The notes: generated by a model not told the origin, from the sequence alone. Numbered from the stretch's first letter, positions 1 through 6,030 are shown. The stretch is 9,343 nt of DNA from Sulfurimonas sp. (GCA_027083475.1 JALWON010000019.1:1-9343), one strand, 5' to 3'. Translations and numbers: made by a program.

Positions 1-406
1 CAATTCTCTCACCAGAGTATTTGAGGTTTTCAATATCATTGAGTGCATCAAAGTTACGTATGGTTGTTGTTCCATGCTTTTTAAACATTTTTGCATGTAA
101 ATCAATAAGTTCTTTTGAACCAGTATCAAGCATTACAGTATTTACACCACGTGCGAGTGTCTGTAAATTTGCATCAGGACCAACAATCTTACGAAATTTA
201 TCCATCATCTCAAATGCATCTTCTCTAAGGTAAAAGTAGAGTGATTGAAAACGCGCTCCACCACCAAACTCAAAGTGGTTGATACCAGCAATTTTAGCCG
301 CTTCTACTGCAGGAAAAAAATCCTCCATAAGTACACGACCGCCATATACTGACTGAAAACCATCTCTAAAACTTGTATCCATTACATCTATAAATTTTTT
401 AGCCAT
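1..406 (-). CDS. oadA: Oxaloacetate decarboxylase alpha / pyruvate carboxylase subunit B-like, carboxyltransferase domain (N-terminal part)
   Basis: The reading frame runs from ATG at 406-404 off the left edge, giving the first 135 residues of a protein that is normally about 600 aa. It has the start of the TIM-barrel carboxyltransferase domain shared by OadA, PycB and the 5S subunit of transcarboxylase. The entry motif is DTSFRDGFQS (residues 10-19), equivalent to the usual DxxLRDAHQS, with Asp10 at the expected metal-ligand position. Further matches are RGVN (86-89) and FDALND (119-124). The family moves a carboxyl group between oxaloacetate/pyruvate and a biotin carried on the C-terminal domain, which lies outside the window. 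The Shine-Dalgarno AAGGA (+ strand 412-416) ends 5 nt before the start and overlaps the stop codon of the upstream oadG-like gene, so the two are probably translationally coupled. Whether the enzyme works as a Na+-pumping decarboxylase or as a carboxylase subunit cannot be decided here; the adjacent gamma subunit favours the decarboxylase complex. Confidence 0.88.
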   Translation of the reverse strand, partial: MAKKFIDVMDTSFRDGFQSVYGGRVLMEDFFPAVEAAKIAGINHFEFGGGARFQSLYFYLREDAFEMMDKFRKIVGPDANLQTLARGVNTVMLDTGSKELIDLHAKMFKKHGTTTIRNFDALNDIENLKYSGERI

Positions 407-414
407 TTGAATCC

Positions 415-639
415 TTAACCTTCTCTATGATGTTTTATTGCTGCTGTAATCGCTGCTATAATCGTTTTGTTGTCTTTTTTTGCTGCTGGTATATCAGCTG
501 CTTGCGGTTCAGGAAAAAATCTATCTATAATTTTTGCCATTGATTGCATGACAAGAATCATAATGATAAGGAAAACGAACACTGTTCCCATCCCTAATCC
601 CATAAATTTAAACCCTTCTACTATGAGGTTTGTTTCCAT
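415..639 (-). CDS. oadG: Oxaloacetate decarboxylase gamma chain (OadG family)
   Basis: This 74-aa protein has the typical OadG size and build. It has a short N-terminus, one membrane helix at about residues 13-33 beginning with the characteristic GLGMGTVFVFL stretch (14-24), then a Pro/Ala-rich cytoplasmic linker and a basic tail ending in HHREG. In known complexes the gamma chain anchors the alpha subunit to the membrane-bound beta subunit, and its C-terminal tail binds the alpha subunit and a zinc ion; the two His residues near the end fit that role. The start ATG (639-637) has a good Shine-Dalgarno, AAAGG, 6 nt upstream. The stop codon is 8 nt before oadA on the same strand, so the order is oadG-oadA, with oadB expected beyond the left edge. 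The family is short and low in complexity, but the neighbour makes the call firm. Confidence 0.88.
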   Translation of the reverse strand: METNLIVEGFKFMGLGMGTVFVFLIIMILVMQSMAKIIDRFFPEPQAADIPAAKKDNKTIIAAITAAIKHHREG

Positions 640-662
640 AAATTACCTTTATTCATAATTTG

Positions 663-680
663 TCCGATTAGTATAGTATA
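663..680 (-). promoter_or_regulatory. Candidate promoter for oadGA
   Basis: On the minus strand two overlapping TATACT hexamers (+ strand 670-675 and 675-680) lie about 30-35 nt upstream of the oadG start. The nearer one would place transcription start near position 663 and give a leader of about 24 nt containing the Shine-Dalgarno. No -35 box is recognisable, which is usual for Campylobacterota vegetative promoters. The call is by eye only. Confidence 0.4.
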
Positions 681-764
681 AATATGTTTAAAAAGAGTTT
701 TCTAAAGAATATTTTTTCTTGAAAGTAGTGGGTCTTGTTACTTTTTAGAGGTGCTCTATATTAA

Positions 765-794
765 TATATCTTTGATATAATATGCCAAGATATA
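765..794 (+). promoter_or_regulatory. Extended -10 promoter bracketed by an inverted repeat
   Basis: A perfect extended -10 box, TGATATAAT, lies at 773-781 and would start transcription near 787-788, about 28 nt before the 816 ATG. It is bracketed by an exact 8-bp inverted repeat, TATATCTT (765-772) and AAGATATA (787-794), with a 14-nt spacer, so the right arm covers the predicted start site. No -35 box is seen. The repeat may be an operator, but its AT-rich composition means chance is possible. Confidence 0.5.
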
Positions 795-815
795 GTAAAA
801 AAGGAAGCATGAAAA

Positions 816-1118
816 ATGATTTTTGGGATGTATGAACAAGATTTTATGGCATATGTAATATTTGGAATCATATTGAATTTTGTTTTTTCAATTTTATTTG
901 GAATTTATTTGACAAATAACATAGGTATGCAAGAGATGATAGAATCAAAAGGGGATAAAGAACAACCAATCATTGTCGGTTTAAGTCTTTTTATTCCTTT
1001 TGCAAAAATGATAATTACTCTGTATCGAGTGGCAATTTTGCAACTCTATTTTTTAAACAGAGGGCTTTCACATAAAGAGTTTTGGGTCTATCTGACACAT
1101 GAAGAAGAGAAGCACTAA
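816..1118 (+). CDS. Small two-helix membrane protein, function unknown
   Basis: This is a 100-aa protein that I do not recognise. It shows two hydrophobic stretches long enough to span the membrane, about residues 13-33 and 51-75, separated by a polar loop containing ESKGDKEQ. It ends in a charged tail (EEEKH), and there is no signal peptide or known motif. A start at ATG 816 is chosen because AAGGA (801-805) lies upstream with a slightly long 10-nt spacing. An in-frame ATG at 828 would remove four residues. The ATG at 809 is in another frame and stops after eight codons. A good extended -10 box sits just upstream. The stop is 2 nt before the next small membrane-protein gene, so the two probably form an operon. 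Codon use and reading frame look genuine, and function is open. Confidence 0.75.
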   Translation: MIFGMYEQDFMAYVIFGIILNFVFSILFGIYLTNNIGMQEMIESKGDKEQPIIVGLSLFIPFAKMIITLYRVAILQLYFLNRGLSHKEFWVYLTHEEEKH

Positions 1119-1120
1119 GT

Positions 1121-1291
1121 ATGTCTGATATAAAACTGAAATTTATTCTGAGTGTTTTAGCTGGAATAGTATTTTCGTTTATATTCATTTTACTCGCATT
1201 TGCTTTGCCGATTAAAGAAAAAAAACAACTTATTATTAAAAAACCAAAAGGAAAATTAGAACAAATTTCCCATTCCTTGAAAACTAAGTAA
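1121..1291 (+). CDS. Very small single-helix membrane protein, function unknown
   Basis: This 56-aa reading frame starts at ATG 1121, 2 nt after the stop of the preceding gene, and ends in TAA at 1289-1291. It encodes a short N-terminus with two lysines (MSDIKLK), one strongly hydrophobic helix at about residues 8-29, then a Lys-rich tail (KEKK, KKPKGK). The pattern fits a bitopic inner-membrane protein with a basic soluble tail. A purine-rich stretch (GAAGAAGAGAAG, 1101-1112) may serve as a weak ribosome site, and translational coupling to the upstream gene is likely. Its last 8 bases overlap the end of the convergent 159-aa gene. The coherent TM-plus-tail design and operon position support a real gene, but no family was recognised. 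Confidence 0.6.
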   Translation: MSDIKLKFILSVLAGIVFSFIFILLAFALPIKEKKQLIIKKPKGKLEQISHSLKTK

Positions 1292-1763
1292 CTTTGTTAA
1301 TGAGTTGTAGGGCTTCATAGGCACGGTGAGGGCTTATTTTGAGGGCACAAGATTCAAGTACTTTTAAAAGTGCTTCTATACTCTCTAAATCAGTCTCAAT
1401 CATTAATTGATTTAAAATCATGACACAATCTTTGATCCGTAAATTTCTTGCAACACCTAAATTTTTATGAATTGTATTTCTAAATGGGGTGAAGTCAAGC
1501 TCTTTGGTATAGAGTTGCTCATCATTGAGAAAATGGAGTTGTTTTTGAAGGATGACATTGGATTGAATGAGTTGCACTGCAAAATCTTCTAAAAGCTCTT
1601 GGACAAGATCGCTTTCAATCCCTAAAGCTTCAATAGCTTCTGCCTCGTTATAAGAATAAGGTTCGTCAAAAAAAGAGTCATAGAGTGTATATGCATTTTC
1701 AACATAAATTCTCATTCTATGATTTTTTTCTTCACGATGTTCTAGTAATGTTTGTAAACTCAT
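1284..1763 (-). CDS. 159-aa cytoplasmic protein with an Hpt-like histidine motif
   Basis: This is a soluble, mostly helical, acidic protein downstream of htpG on the same strand. I do not recognise a named family. The stretch IHKNLGVARNLRI (residues 98-110) matches the spacing of the histidine phosphotransfer motif HxxxG....L (as in HTLKGSSANLG): His99, Gly103 and Leu108 line up, and a long helix follows. This suggests, but does not prove, an Hpt-type four-helix bundle in the C-terminal half. Residues 40-70 are a separate acidic helical region. ATG 1763 is the first possible start after an in-frame stop, and it has no Shine-Dalgarno. A -10-like TGCTATCTT ends 6 nt before the ATG, so the mRNA may be leaderless. 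Met17 is an alternative start. The 3' end overlaps the convergent 56-aa gene by 8 nt. Confidence 0.75.
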   Translation of the reverse strand: MSLQTLLEHREEKNHRMRIYVENAYTLYDSFFDEPYSYNEAEAIEALGIESDLVQELLEDFAVQLIQSNVILQKQLHFLNDEQLYTKELDFTPFRNTIHKNLGVARNLRIKDCVMILNQLMIETDLESIEALLKVLESCALKISPHRAYEALQLINKVT

Positions 1764-1777
1764 GTTTGTAAGATAGC
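1764..1777 (-). promoter_or_regulatory. Candidate extended -10 for the 159-aa gene (leaderless start)
   Basis: On the minus strand TGCTATCTT (+ strand 1770-1778) has the TGn-hexamer layout of an extended -10 box. Six bases separate it from the ATG at 1763, so transcription would begin at or next to the start codon, in agreement with the missing ribosome site. The box lies inside one arm of the inverted repeat at 1770-1804. Confidence 0.35.
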
Positions 1778-1816
1778 ACTTTTTATGTATAAAAGTGCTA
1801 TCTTTGGTGTTTTTTT
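1770..1816. repeat. Perfect 14-bp inverted repeat with 7-nt loop
   Basis: The arms are AAGATAGCACTTTT (1770-1783) and AAAAGTGCTATCTT (1791-1804), exact reverse complements around TATGTAT. On the plus strand the stem is followed, after 5 nt, by seven T residues (1810-1816), so it could terminate plus-strand transcripts running antisense from the 816-1291 operon. On the minus strand no T-run follows, and the repeat lies directly upstream of the 159-aa gene, overlapping its proposed -10. An operator is therefore the competing explanation. Confidence 0.7.
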
Positions 1817-1817
1817 C

Positions 1818-1855
1818 AAAAAAAGAGTCTTAATGTTACTAAAACACACAGACTC
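1818..1855 (-). terminator. Probable intrinsic terminator of htpG
   Basis: Reading the minus strand, the htpG stop codon is followed by GAGTCT (+ 1850-1855), then AGACTC (+ 1825-1830), then seven T residues (+ 1818-1824). Inside the 6-bp stem a second short pairing, TGTT with AACA around a 5-nt loop, can form across a small internal loop. The stem is AT-rich and modest, but the abrupt T-run and its position 5 nt after the htpG stop make termination or attenuation likely. Confidence 0.55.
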
Positions 1856-1860
1856 AAAAA

Positions 1861-3756
1861 TTATACTGCTTTTGTGATAATTCTATTTAATCTTGCAATA
1901 AAATCAGCAGTATCTGCAAGCTCTTGCCCTTCAAAAAGTTTTGCCTGATCTAAAAGCACATGCGCAGCATCTGCAATGAGATTTTGATCTGCTGAGTCTT
2001 TAAGTTTTATGAGCAACTCATGTTTTGGGTTAATTAAAAGAATCGGCGCTGGTTCTGGTGCACCTGTATCTTGTCCCATTTGTTTCATCATTTGTGCCAT
2101 TTGATAGGCTGGGTCTTCTTTGTCAATTTTGAGTGCTACTGGAGAGTCTGTAAGCTCAGAAGTTGTCTCTACTGCTTTGACACTCTCACCAAGTGTCTCT
2201 TTAAACTCTTTTGCAAGACCTTCATAGGTTTTTGCAACTTCTTCTTCTGCTTTTTTCTCTTCTTCACTCTCTTCAAATTTAGCATCTGAAACATGGACAA
2301 GTTTATACTCTTTATAGTCTGTCACCATTGGGAAAATGATGGTATCTACCTCTTCATTTAAAACAAGTACATCAATGTTACGTGCCTTAAATTTCTCAAG
2401 TGCAGGAGAGTTTTTAAGGAGTGAAAGTGAAGATTTTGCTGTAATATAGTAAATCTCTTTTTTTGCTTCATCTACATTTTTAATATACTCTTCAATGGTG
2501 GTTACCTCATCTGATGCAAGGTGGTGGAACTGTAAAAGTTCTAAGATTCTTTCACGGTTTGCGAAGTCATTATAAAGTCCTTCTTTGAGAACATTGCCAA
2601 ACTCTTTATAAAATGTTGCATACTTCTCTTTATCTTTTTTTGCCATTTTTGCAAGTTCAGAGAGTACTTTTTTCACAGAGGCATTTTTAATCTTAGCCAT
2701 AACTGCGTTTGATTGTAAAATTTCACGAGATACATTCAGTGGTAAATCTTTTGAATCAATGACACCACGTAAGAAACGCAGGTATGGAGGCATTAATTCT
2801 TTTTCATCATCGGTAATGAAGACACGGTTGATGTAGAGTTTGATACCTGTTTGGTAATCTACACGGTAGAGATCCATTGGTGCTTTTGAAGGGATGTAAA
2901 AAAGTGTTGTATACTCTACAGCACCCTCTGCTTTGTTATGCATCCAAGTGAGTGGCTCTTCACTTGAGTGAGCGATGGAGCTATAAAAGTCTTTGTACTC
3001 TTCCTCTGTTATCTCTTTTTTAGGCATTGTCCAGAGTGCATTTGCCTTGTTGATTTGAACATTTTCAATTTCAGTTCTTGAAGGTTCAAGTTCTTCTTTG
3101 CCCTCATCATCCATTACTGCTGGAATATGTTTTTCTTTATCCATAAAGATAGGGAAAGGGATGTGGTTTGAGTATTTTTTCACGATAGATTCAATTCTGT
3201 ACTCTTCTAAAAACTCTGTCTCATCATCATTGAGATGCATGACGATGGTTGTTCCATGTCCATCTTGTGTTGTTGGTTCTATATCAAACTCACCATCACC
3301 TGCACTTGTCCATAAATAGGCTTGATCTTCACCCGCTTTTTTCGTAGTGACTTCTACTTTGTGTGCAACCATAAAACAAGCATAAAAACCTACACCAAAT
3401 TGACCAATAAGGTTAGAATCTTCTTTTTGATCACCTGTAAGATTTTCTAAAAATGCTTTTGTCCCAGATTTCGCAATAGTCCCAAGGTTATTCATTAAGT
3501 CTTCTTCATTCATACCAATACCAGAATCTTTAATAGTTAAAGTTTTTGTTTCTTTATTGGCAACAATGTCTATTCTTGGGTTAAATGCAATATCTTTGTA
3601 CTTCTCATCTGTTAAAACTAACATATTGAGTTTATCTAATGCATCTGAAGCATTTGATACGAGCTCACGTATGAAAATTTCTTTGTTTGAGTATAATGAG
3701 TGAATCATCAACTGTAACATTTGATTTGCTTCTGTTTGAAACTGATGTTTTGCCAT
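1861..3756 (-). CDS. htpG: Molecular chaperone HtpG (bacterial Hsp90)
   Basis: This is a full-length 631-aa HtpG, an ATP-driven dimeric cytoplasmic chaperone that remodels client proteins together with DnaK. The N-terminal GHKL ATPase domain is intact. It has IRELVSNASDALDK (residues 29-42), with the catalytic Glu31 and the Mg/ATP-binding Asn35 and Asp38, then DSGIGM (77-82), the lid segment GTIAKSGT (92-99) and GQFGVGFY (118-125). The middle domain follows from about residue 230, with RVFITDD and the conserved LPLNVSREILQ segment carrying the ATP-sensing Arg. The C-terminal dimerisation domain covers about residues 510-631. An acidic Glu/Lys-rich insert precedes it. The start is well fixed: AAGGA (+ 3765-3769) lies 8 nt upstream of the ATG, and the N-terminus aligns with the family without extension. 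A likely terminator follows the stop. No HspR- or CIRCE-type operator was seen. Confidence 0.97.
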   Translation of the reverse strand: MAKHQFQTEANQMLQLMIHSLYSNKEIFIRELVSNASDALDKLNMLVLTDEKYKDIAFNPRIDIVANKETKTLTIKDSGIGMNEEDLMNNLGTIAKSGTKAFLENLTGDQKEDSNLIGQFGVGFYACFMVAHKVEVTTKKAGEDQAYLWTSAGDGEFDIEPTTQDGHGTTIVMHLNDDETEFLEEYRIESIVKKYSNHIPFPIFMDKEKHIPAVMDDEGKEELEPSRTEIENVQINKANALWTMPKKEITEEEYKDFYSSIAHSSEEPLTWMHNKAEGAVEYTTLFYIPSKAPMDLYRVDYQTGIKLYINRVFITDDEKELMPPYLRFLRGVIDSKDLPLNVSREILQSNAVMAKIKNASVKKVLSELAKMAKKDKEKYATFYKEFGNVLKEGLYNDFANRERILELLQFHHLASDEVTTIEEYIKNVDEAKKEIYYITAKSSLSLLKNSPALEKFKARNIDVLVLNEEVDTIIFPMVTDYKEYKLVHVSDAKFEESEEEKKAEEEVAKTYEGLAKEFKETLGESVKAVETTSELTDSPVALKIDKEDPAYQMAQMMKQMGQDTGAPEPAPILLINPKHELLIKLKDSADQNLIADAAHVLLDQAKLFEGQELADTADFIARLNRIITKAV

Positions 3757-3782
3757 CTATAAAATCCTTGTATATAATTTAT

Positions 3783-3798
3783 TTGTAAAATAATAGCA
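3783..3798 (-). promoter_or_regulatory. Candidate htpG promoter
   Basis: On the minus strand TTTGCTATTAT contains an extended -10 (TGC + TATTAT, + strand 3790-3798). Transcription would start near 3783, giving a leader of about 27 nt that carries the AAGGA ribosome site. No -35 box or heat-shock operator is recognisable. Confidence 0.45.
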
Positions 3799-3828
3799 AA
3801 AAAAAGTTAATAATTGCAAATAATATCA

Positions 3829-3864
3829 ACTAACTTTAGTCCAAATGACTAAGAATAGTTTAGT
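3829..3864. repeat. Cluster of four ACTAA/TTAGT half-sites in the divergent promoter region
   Basis: The pentamer ACTAA occurs at 3829-3833 and 3848-3852 and its complement TTAGT at 3836-3840 and 3860-3864, alternating in orientation within 36 bp. The last three copies are spaced 12 bp apart, roughly one helical turn. Together they also form an imperfect 13-bp inverted repeat (3828-3840 with 3848-3860, 10 of 13 positions). The cluster lies between the htpG and the 3914-operon -10 boxes, a suitable place for a shared operator. The function is inferred. Confidence 0.35.
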
Positions 3865-3898
3865 ATATATTTTCTCTGTATTAATAAAACAAATATTT

Positions 3899-3913
3899 TG
3901 CTATACTTCTTTT
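3899..3913 (+). promoter_or_regulatory. Candidate extended -10 promoter for the 3914-9343 operon
   Basis: The sequence TTTGCTATACT ends at 3907 and contains TGC + TATACT (3902-3907), an extended -10 box. Exactly six bases separate it from ATG 3914, so transcription would start at or immediately beside the start codon. There is no room for, and no sign of, a ribosome binding site. No -35 box is seen. Confidence 0.45.
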
Positions 3914-4213
3914 ATGAAAACAGATTTTATAGACCAAATAGAACCAACTCCGAAACTGCACTCAAAAAAGTGTAAGTTGATTGCCTTTGGTATACGATTT
4001 TTTTTGCAATACTCTTTGTATCTTTTTGTTGTTATCATGTGGTACGAGTATGATTACTTTATAGCGATTGCTTCTTTACTTTTAGGGTTCATTGTGATTG
4101 GAATTATCCGCTCTAAATTAAGAAATAGTGTTATTCCTCCTTCGCAACGCGAGTATCTTTACACTGATCAAGGTATTGCTGATTGGTACACTGCTAGGCA
4201 ATTATGTTTTTAA
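3914..4213 (+). CDS. 99-aa two-helix membrane protein, function unknown
   Basis: The protein starts MKTDFIDQIEP, has two membrane helices at about residues 23-43 and 46-65 separated by a short acidic turn (YEYDY), and ends in a cytoplasmic-looking tail with SKLRNSVIPPSQREY and a terminal WYTARQLCF. I chose ATG 3914. The in-frame ATG at 3845 would add 23 residues but lies upstream of the best -10 box and gives an additional hydrophobic N-terminus without a ribosome site. The frame ends 10 nt inside the following histidine kinase gene, so the two are translationally linked and the protein may be an accessory to the sensor. The polar tail reads like a conserved domain, but I cannot name a family. 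Confidence 0.75.
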   Translation: MKTDFIDQIEPTPKLHSKKCKLIAFGIRFFLQYSLYLFVVIMWYEYDYFIAIASLLLGFIVIGIIRSKLRNSVIPPSQREYLYTDQGIADWYTARQLCF

Positions 4214-6030
4214 AACTTTTTTTCTTGGTGTTGAGTATCTCTACACTTTGGGGAATAGATATTGATGAAAAGACTTCAGGTGTAGATATACTCTCCCAAT
4301 CTTATATCTATGTCGATAAAAAACATACAACAAAAACACGAGATATTCTCGATCATGAATTTAAACGCAGTTATAAAAATAGTGTTGGTTTGGGTTTTGT
4401 GGATATGTACTCCTTATGGATTAAATTTCATCTCAAAAATACACAAAACAAAACAATTACAAAAATTATAGAGTATGATAATCAAGAAACAGAAGATATT
4501 TACTTCTATAATGGACTCAGTACAACTTTAGATGGTATGTTCCATATGCATAAAAGCCGCTATAGTATTAACCCTATTTTTAAAATAAAGCTTGGGCCTC
4601 ATGAAGAGAGAACTTATTATATAAAAGCACATTCAAGAATTTCAACATTGATTGCAAAAATTGTGATTTGGAATGAACATGACTTTAAGTTTCATGACCA
4701 AAAACAAAAACTCTCTTTATTTATTTTTTTTAGTATTATTATCACACTTTTTTTATATAACTTTATGATTTATATTTTTACAAATGATAAGGCATATATG
4801 TATTATGTTATCTATCTTTTTGGTATCGTAATCTTTCAGGCAATCTACCTCGGTATTGCACAGCTTTACTTTTTTTCCAATTTGATGACAGTGGAAATAA
4901 CGAAGGCTACTTTTGGGTATATCTCGATTCTTGTTGTGCCTATCATACTCTTTACACGGGAGTTTTTAAATACACGTAATTTTCCTCAAATAGACAAAAT
5001 CTTAGTCGCTTATCTTTATATTTTGCCTGTTTTGGTGTTGTTGAGTTATGATAATATTGTCTTTAATCTTAATATTATTGTTGTATTTATTCCTCTTGGT
5101 CTGCTGATTATATGGAGTGGATTTTATGCCCTGTATATGGGTGAGAAGCAAGCACGCTTTTATATTGTTGGATGGACATTTGTTGTTGTCTCTTTACTGC
5201 TTTCTTTTTTAAGGTCGATTGGTTTTATAGATATTTCAAATGATTTTAAATATATGAATGAACTTGCATTTATTCTTGAGGGCTTCTTTTTCTCTATTGC
5301 ACTTGCACACCGTATTAATCTTCTTTCTGAAGAAAAAGATGAAGTGAATGAAAAATTTGCAAGGTTTCAACGCCTAGAGCAAGAGAGACTCAAAGAGTTA
5401 GTGGATGAAAAAACACTGAAATTACAACAATCACTGCATGAAAAAGATTTGCTTTACCAAGAACTTAACCATAGAGTAAAAAATAATCTTCAGATGATTT
5501 TAGCACTTATTAAATTGCAAATATCAAAAACACATTTGCAGCAAACAAAAGGTGAGTTAGAGGTGACAAAAAATAGAATTAATTCTATCTCAACCCTCTA
5601 TGAAAAACTCAATATTAATAGTGCAGAGCATAATTTAAGTACTTTTGAATATACACAAAGTATTGTGCAAAGTTTCAGTCCCAATTTTGCAAAAAATATT
5701 CAGGTACATTATGCAATAGAGTATGATTTAAAAGTTGATTCTTTGGTCTACTATGGTTTGATACTCAATGAACTTGTAACAAACGCAATGAAGTATGCTT
5801 TTGAAGGCGTATATATTAATGAAAAGATAATCATGATAAGTCTTAAAAAAAAGGATCAGTTGCTCTCTTTGATTATAGAAGATAATGGGAGAGGGTATCA
5901 GGAAAAGAGGGAAGGTTCTTTGGGCTTAGAAATAGTCAATACATTAGTTACTAAGCAACTCTTTGGTACTATAAACATACAATCAGATAAGGGAACAAAA
6001 ATAATTATTGAGTGGGAAGAGGATGAATAA
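4204..6030 (+). CDS. 7TM-DISM sensor histidine kinase, HisKA_2 type
   Basis: This is a complete 608-aa membrane sensor kinase. A signal peptide covers about residues 1-17 (MFLKLFFLVLSISTLWG). A periplasmic 7TMR-DISMED2-like sensor domain follows at about 25-155, including SLWIKFHLKN at 70-79. Seven membrane helices lie between about 168 and 372, the DISM_7TM arrangement, and a charged coiled coil spans about 373-415. The dimerisation/phosphoacceptor box is ELNHRVKNNLQ (420-430), with His423 as the predicted phosphorylated residue. The HRVKNNLQ form places it in the HisKA_2 group rather than classical HisKA. The ATPase domain has the N box NELVTNAMKYAF (522-533), the G1 box DNGRG (560-564) and the G2 box GSLGL (571-575), all intact. 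DISM domains are thought to sense carbohydrates or other small ligands; the signal here is unknown. The start overlaps the upstream gene by 10 nt (AGG about 6 nt before), and the end overlaps its response regulator by 8 nt. Confidence 0.93.
   Translation: MFLKLFFLVLSISTLWGIDIDEKTSGVDILSQSYIYVDKKHTTKTRDILDHEFKRSYKNSVGLGFVDMYSLWIKFHLKNTQNKTITKIIEYDNQETEDIYFYNGLSTTLDGMFHMHKSRYSINPIFKIKLGPHEERTYYIKAHSRISTLIAKIVIWNEHDFKFHDQKQKLSLFIFFSIIITLFLYNFMIYIFTNDKAYMYYVIYLFGIVIFQAIYLGIAQLYFFSNLMTVEITKATFGYISILVVPIILFTREFLNTRNFPQIDKILVAYLYILPVLVLLSYDNIVFNLNIIVVFIPLGLLIIWSGFYALYMGEKQARFYIVGWTFVVVSLLLSFLRSIGFIDISNDFKYMNELAFILEGFFFSIALAHRINLLSEEKDEVNEKFARFQRLEQERLKELVDEKTLKLQQSLHEKDLLYQELNHRVKNNLQMILALIKLQISKTHLQQTKGELEVTKNRINSISTLYEKLNINSAEHNLSTFEYTQSIVQSFSPNFAKNIQVHYAIEYDLKVDSLVYYGLILNELVTNAMKYAFEGVYINEKIIMISLKKKDQLLSLIIEDNGRGYQEKREGSLGLEIVNTLVTKQLFGTINIQSDKGTKIIIEWEEDE

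Noticed and set aside
809..835. Eight-codon frame starting at ATG 809 (MKNDFWDV) as a leader peptide ahead of the 100-aa gene
   Set aside because: AAGGA lies only 3 nt before this ATG, the peptide has no run of regulatory codons, and no attenuator hairpin follows. It looks like a chance ATG overlapping the true start region.
2071..3319. Plus-strand open frames opposite htpG
   Set aside because: They are antisense shadows of a fully conserved gene, rich in Cys/Phe/Ser as expected for the complement, with no ribosome sites or domains.
3845..3913. Longer N-terminus for the 99-aa membrane protein from ATG 3845
   Set aside because: No ribosome site precedes it, it lies upstream of the best -10 box, and it would add an unlikely extra hydrophobic stretch.
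3757..3913. Heat-shock operator (CIRCE or HspR/HAIR box) upstream of htpG
   Set aside because: Neither the CIRCE palindrome nor a CTTGAGT-N7-ACTCAAG type repeat is present; only AT-rich sequence and the ACTAA/TTAGT cluster are seen.
6008..6022. TTG start adding five residues to the response regulator
   Set aside because: Receiver domains normally begin a few residues before the first beta strand, which fits ATG 6023 with its purine-rich ribosome site.
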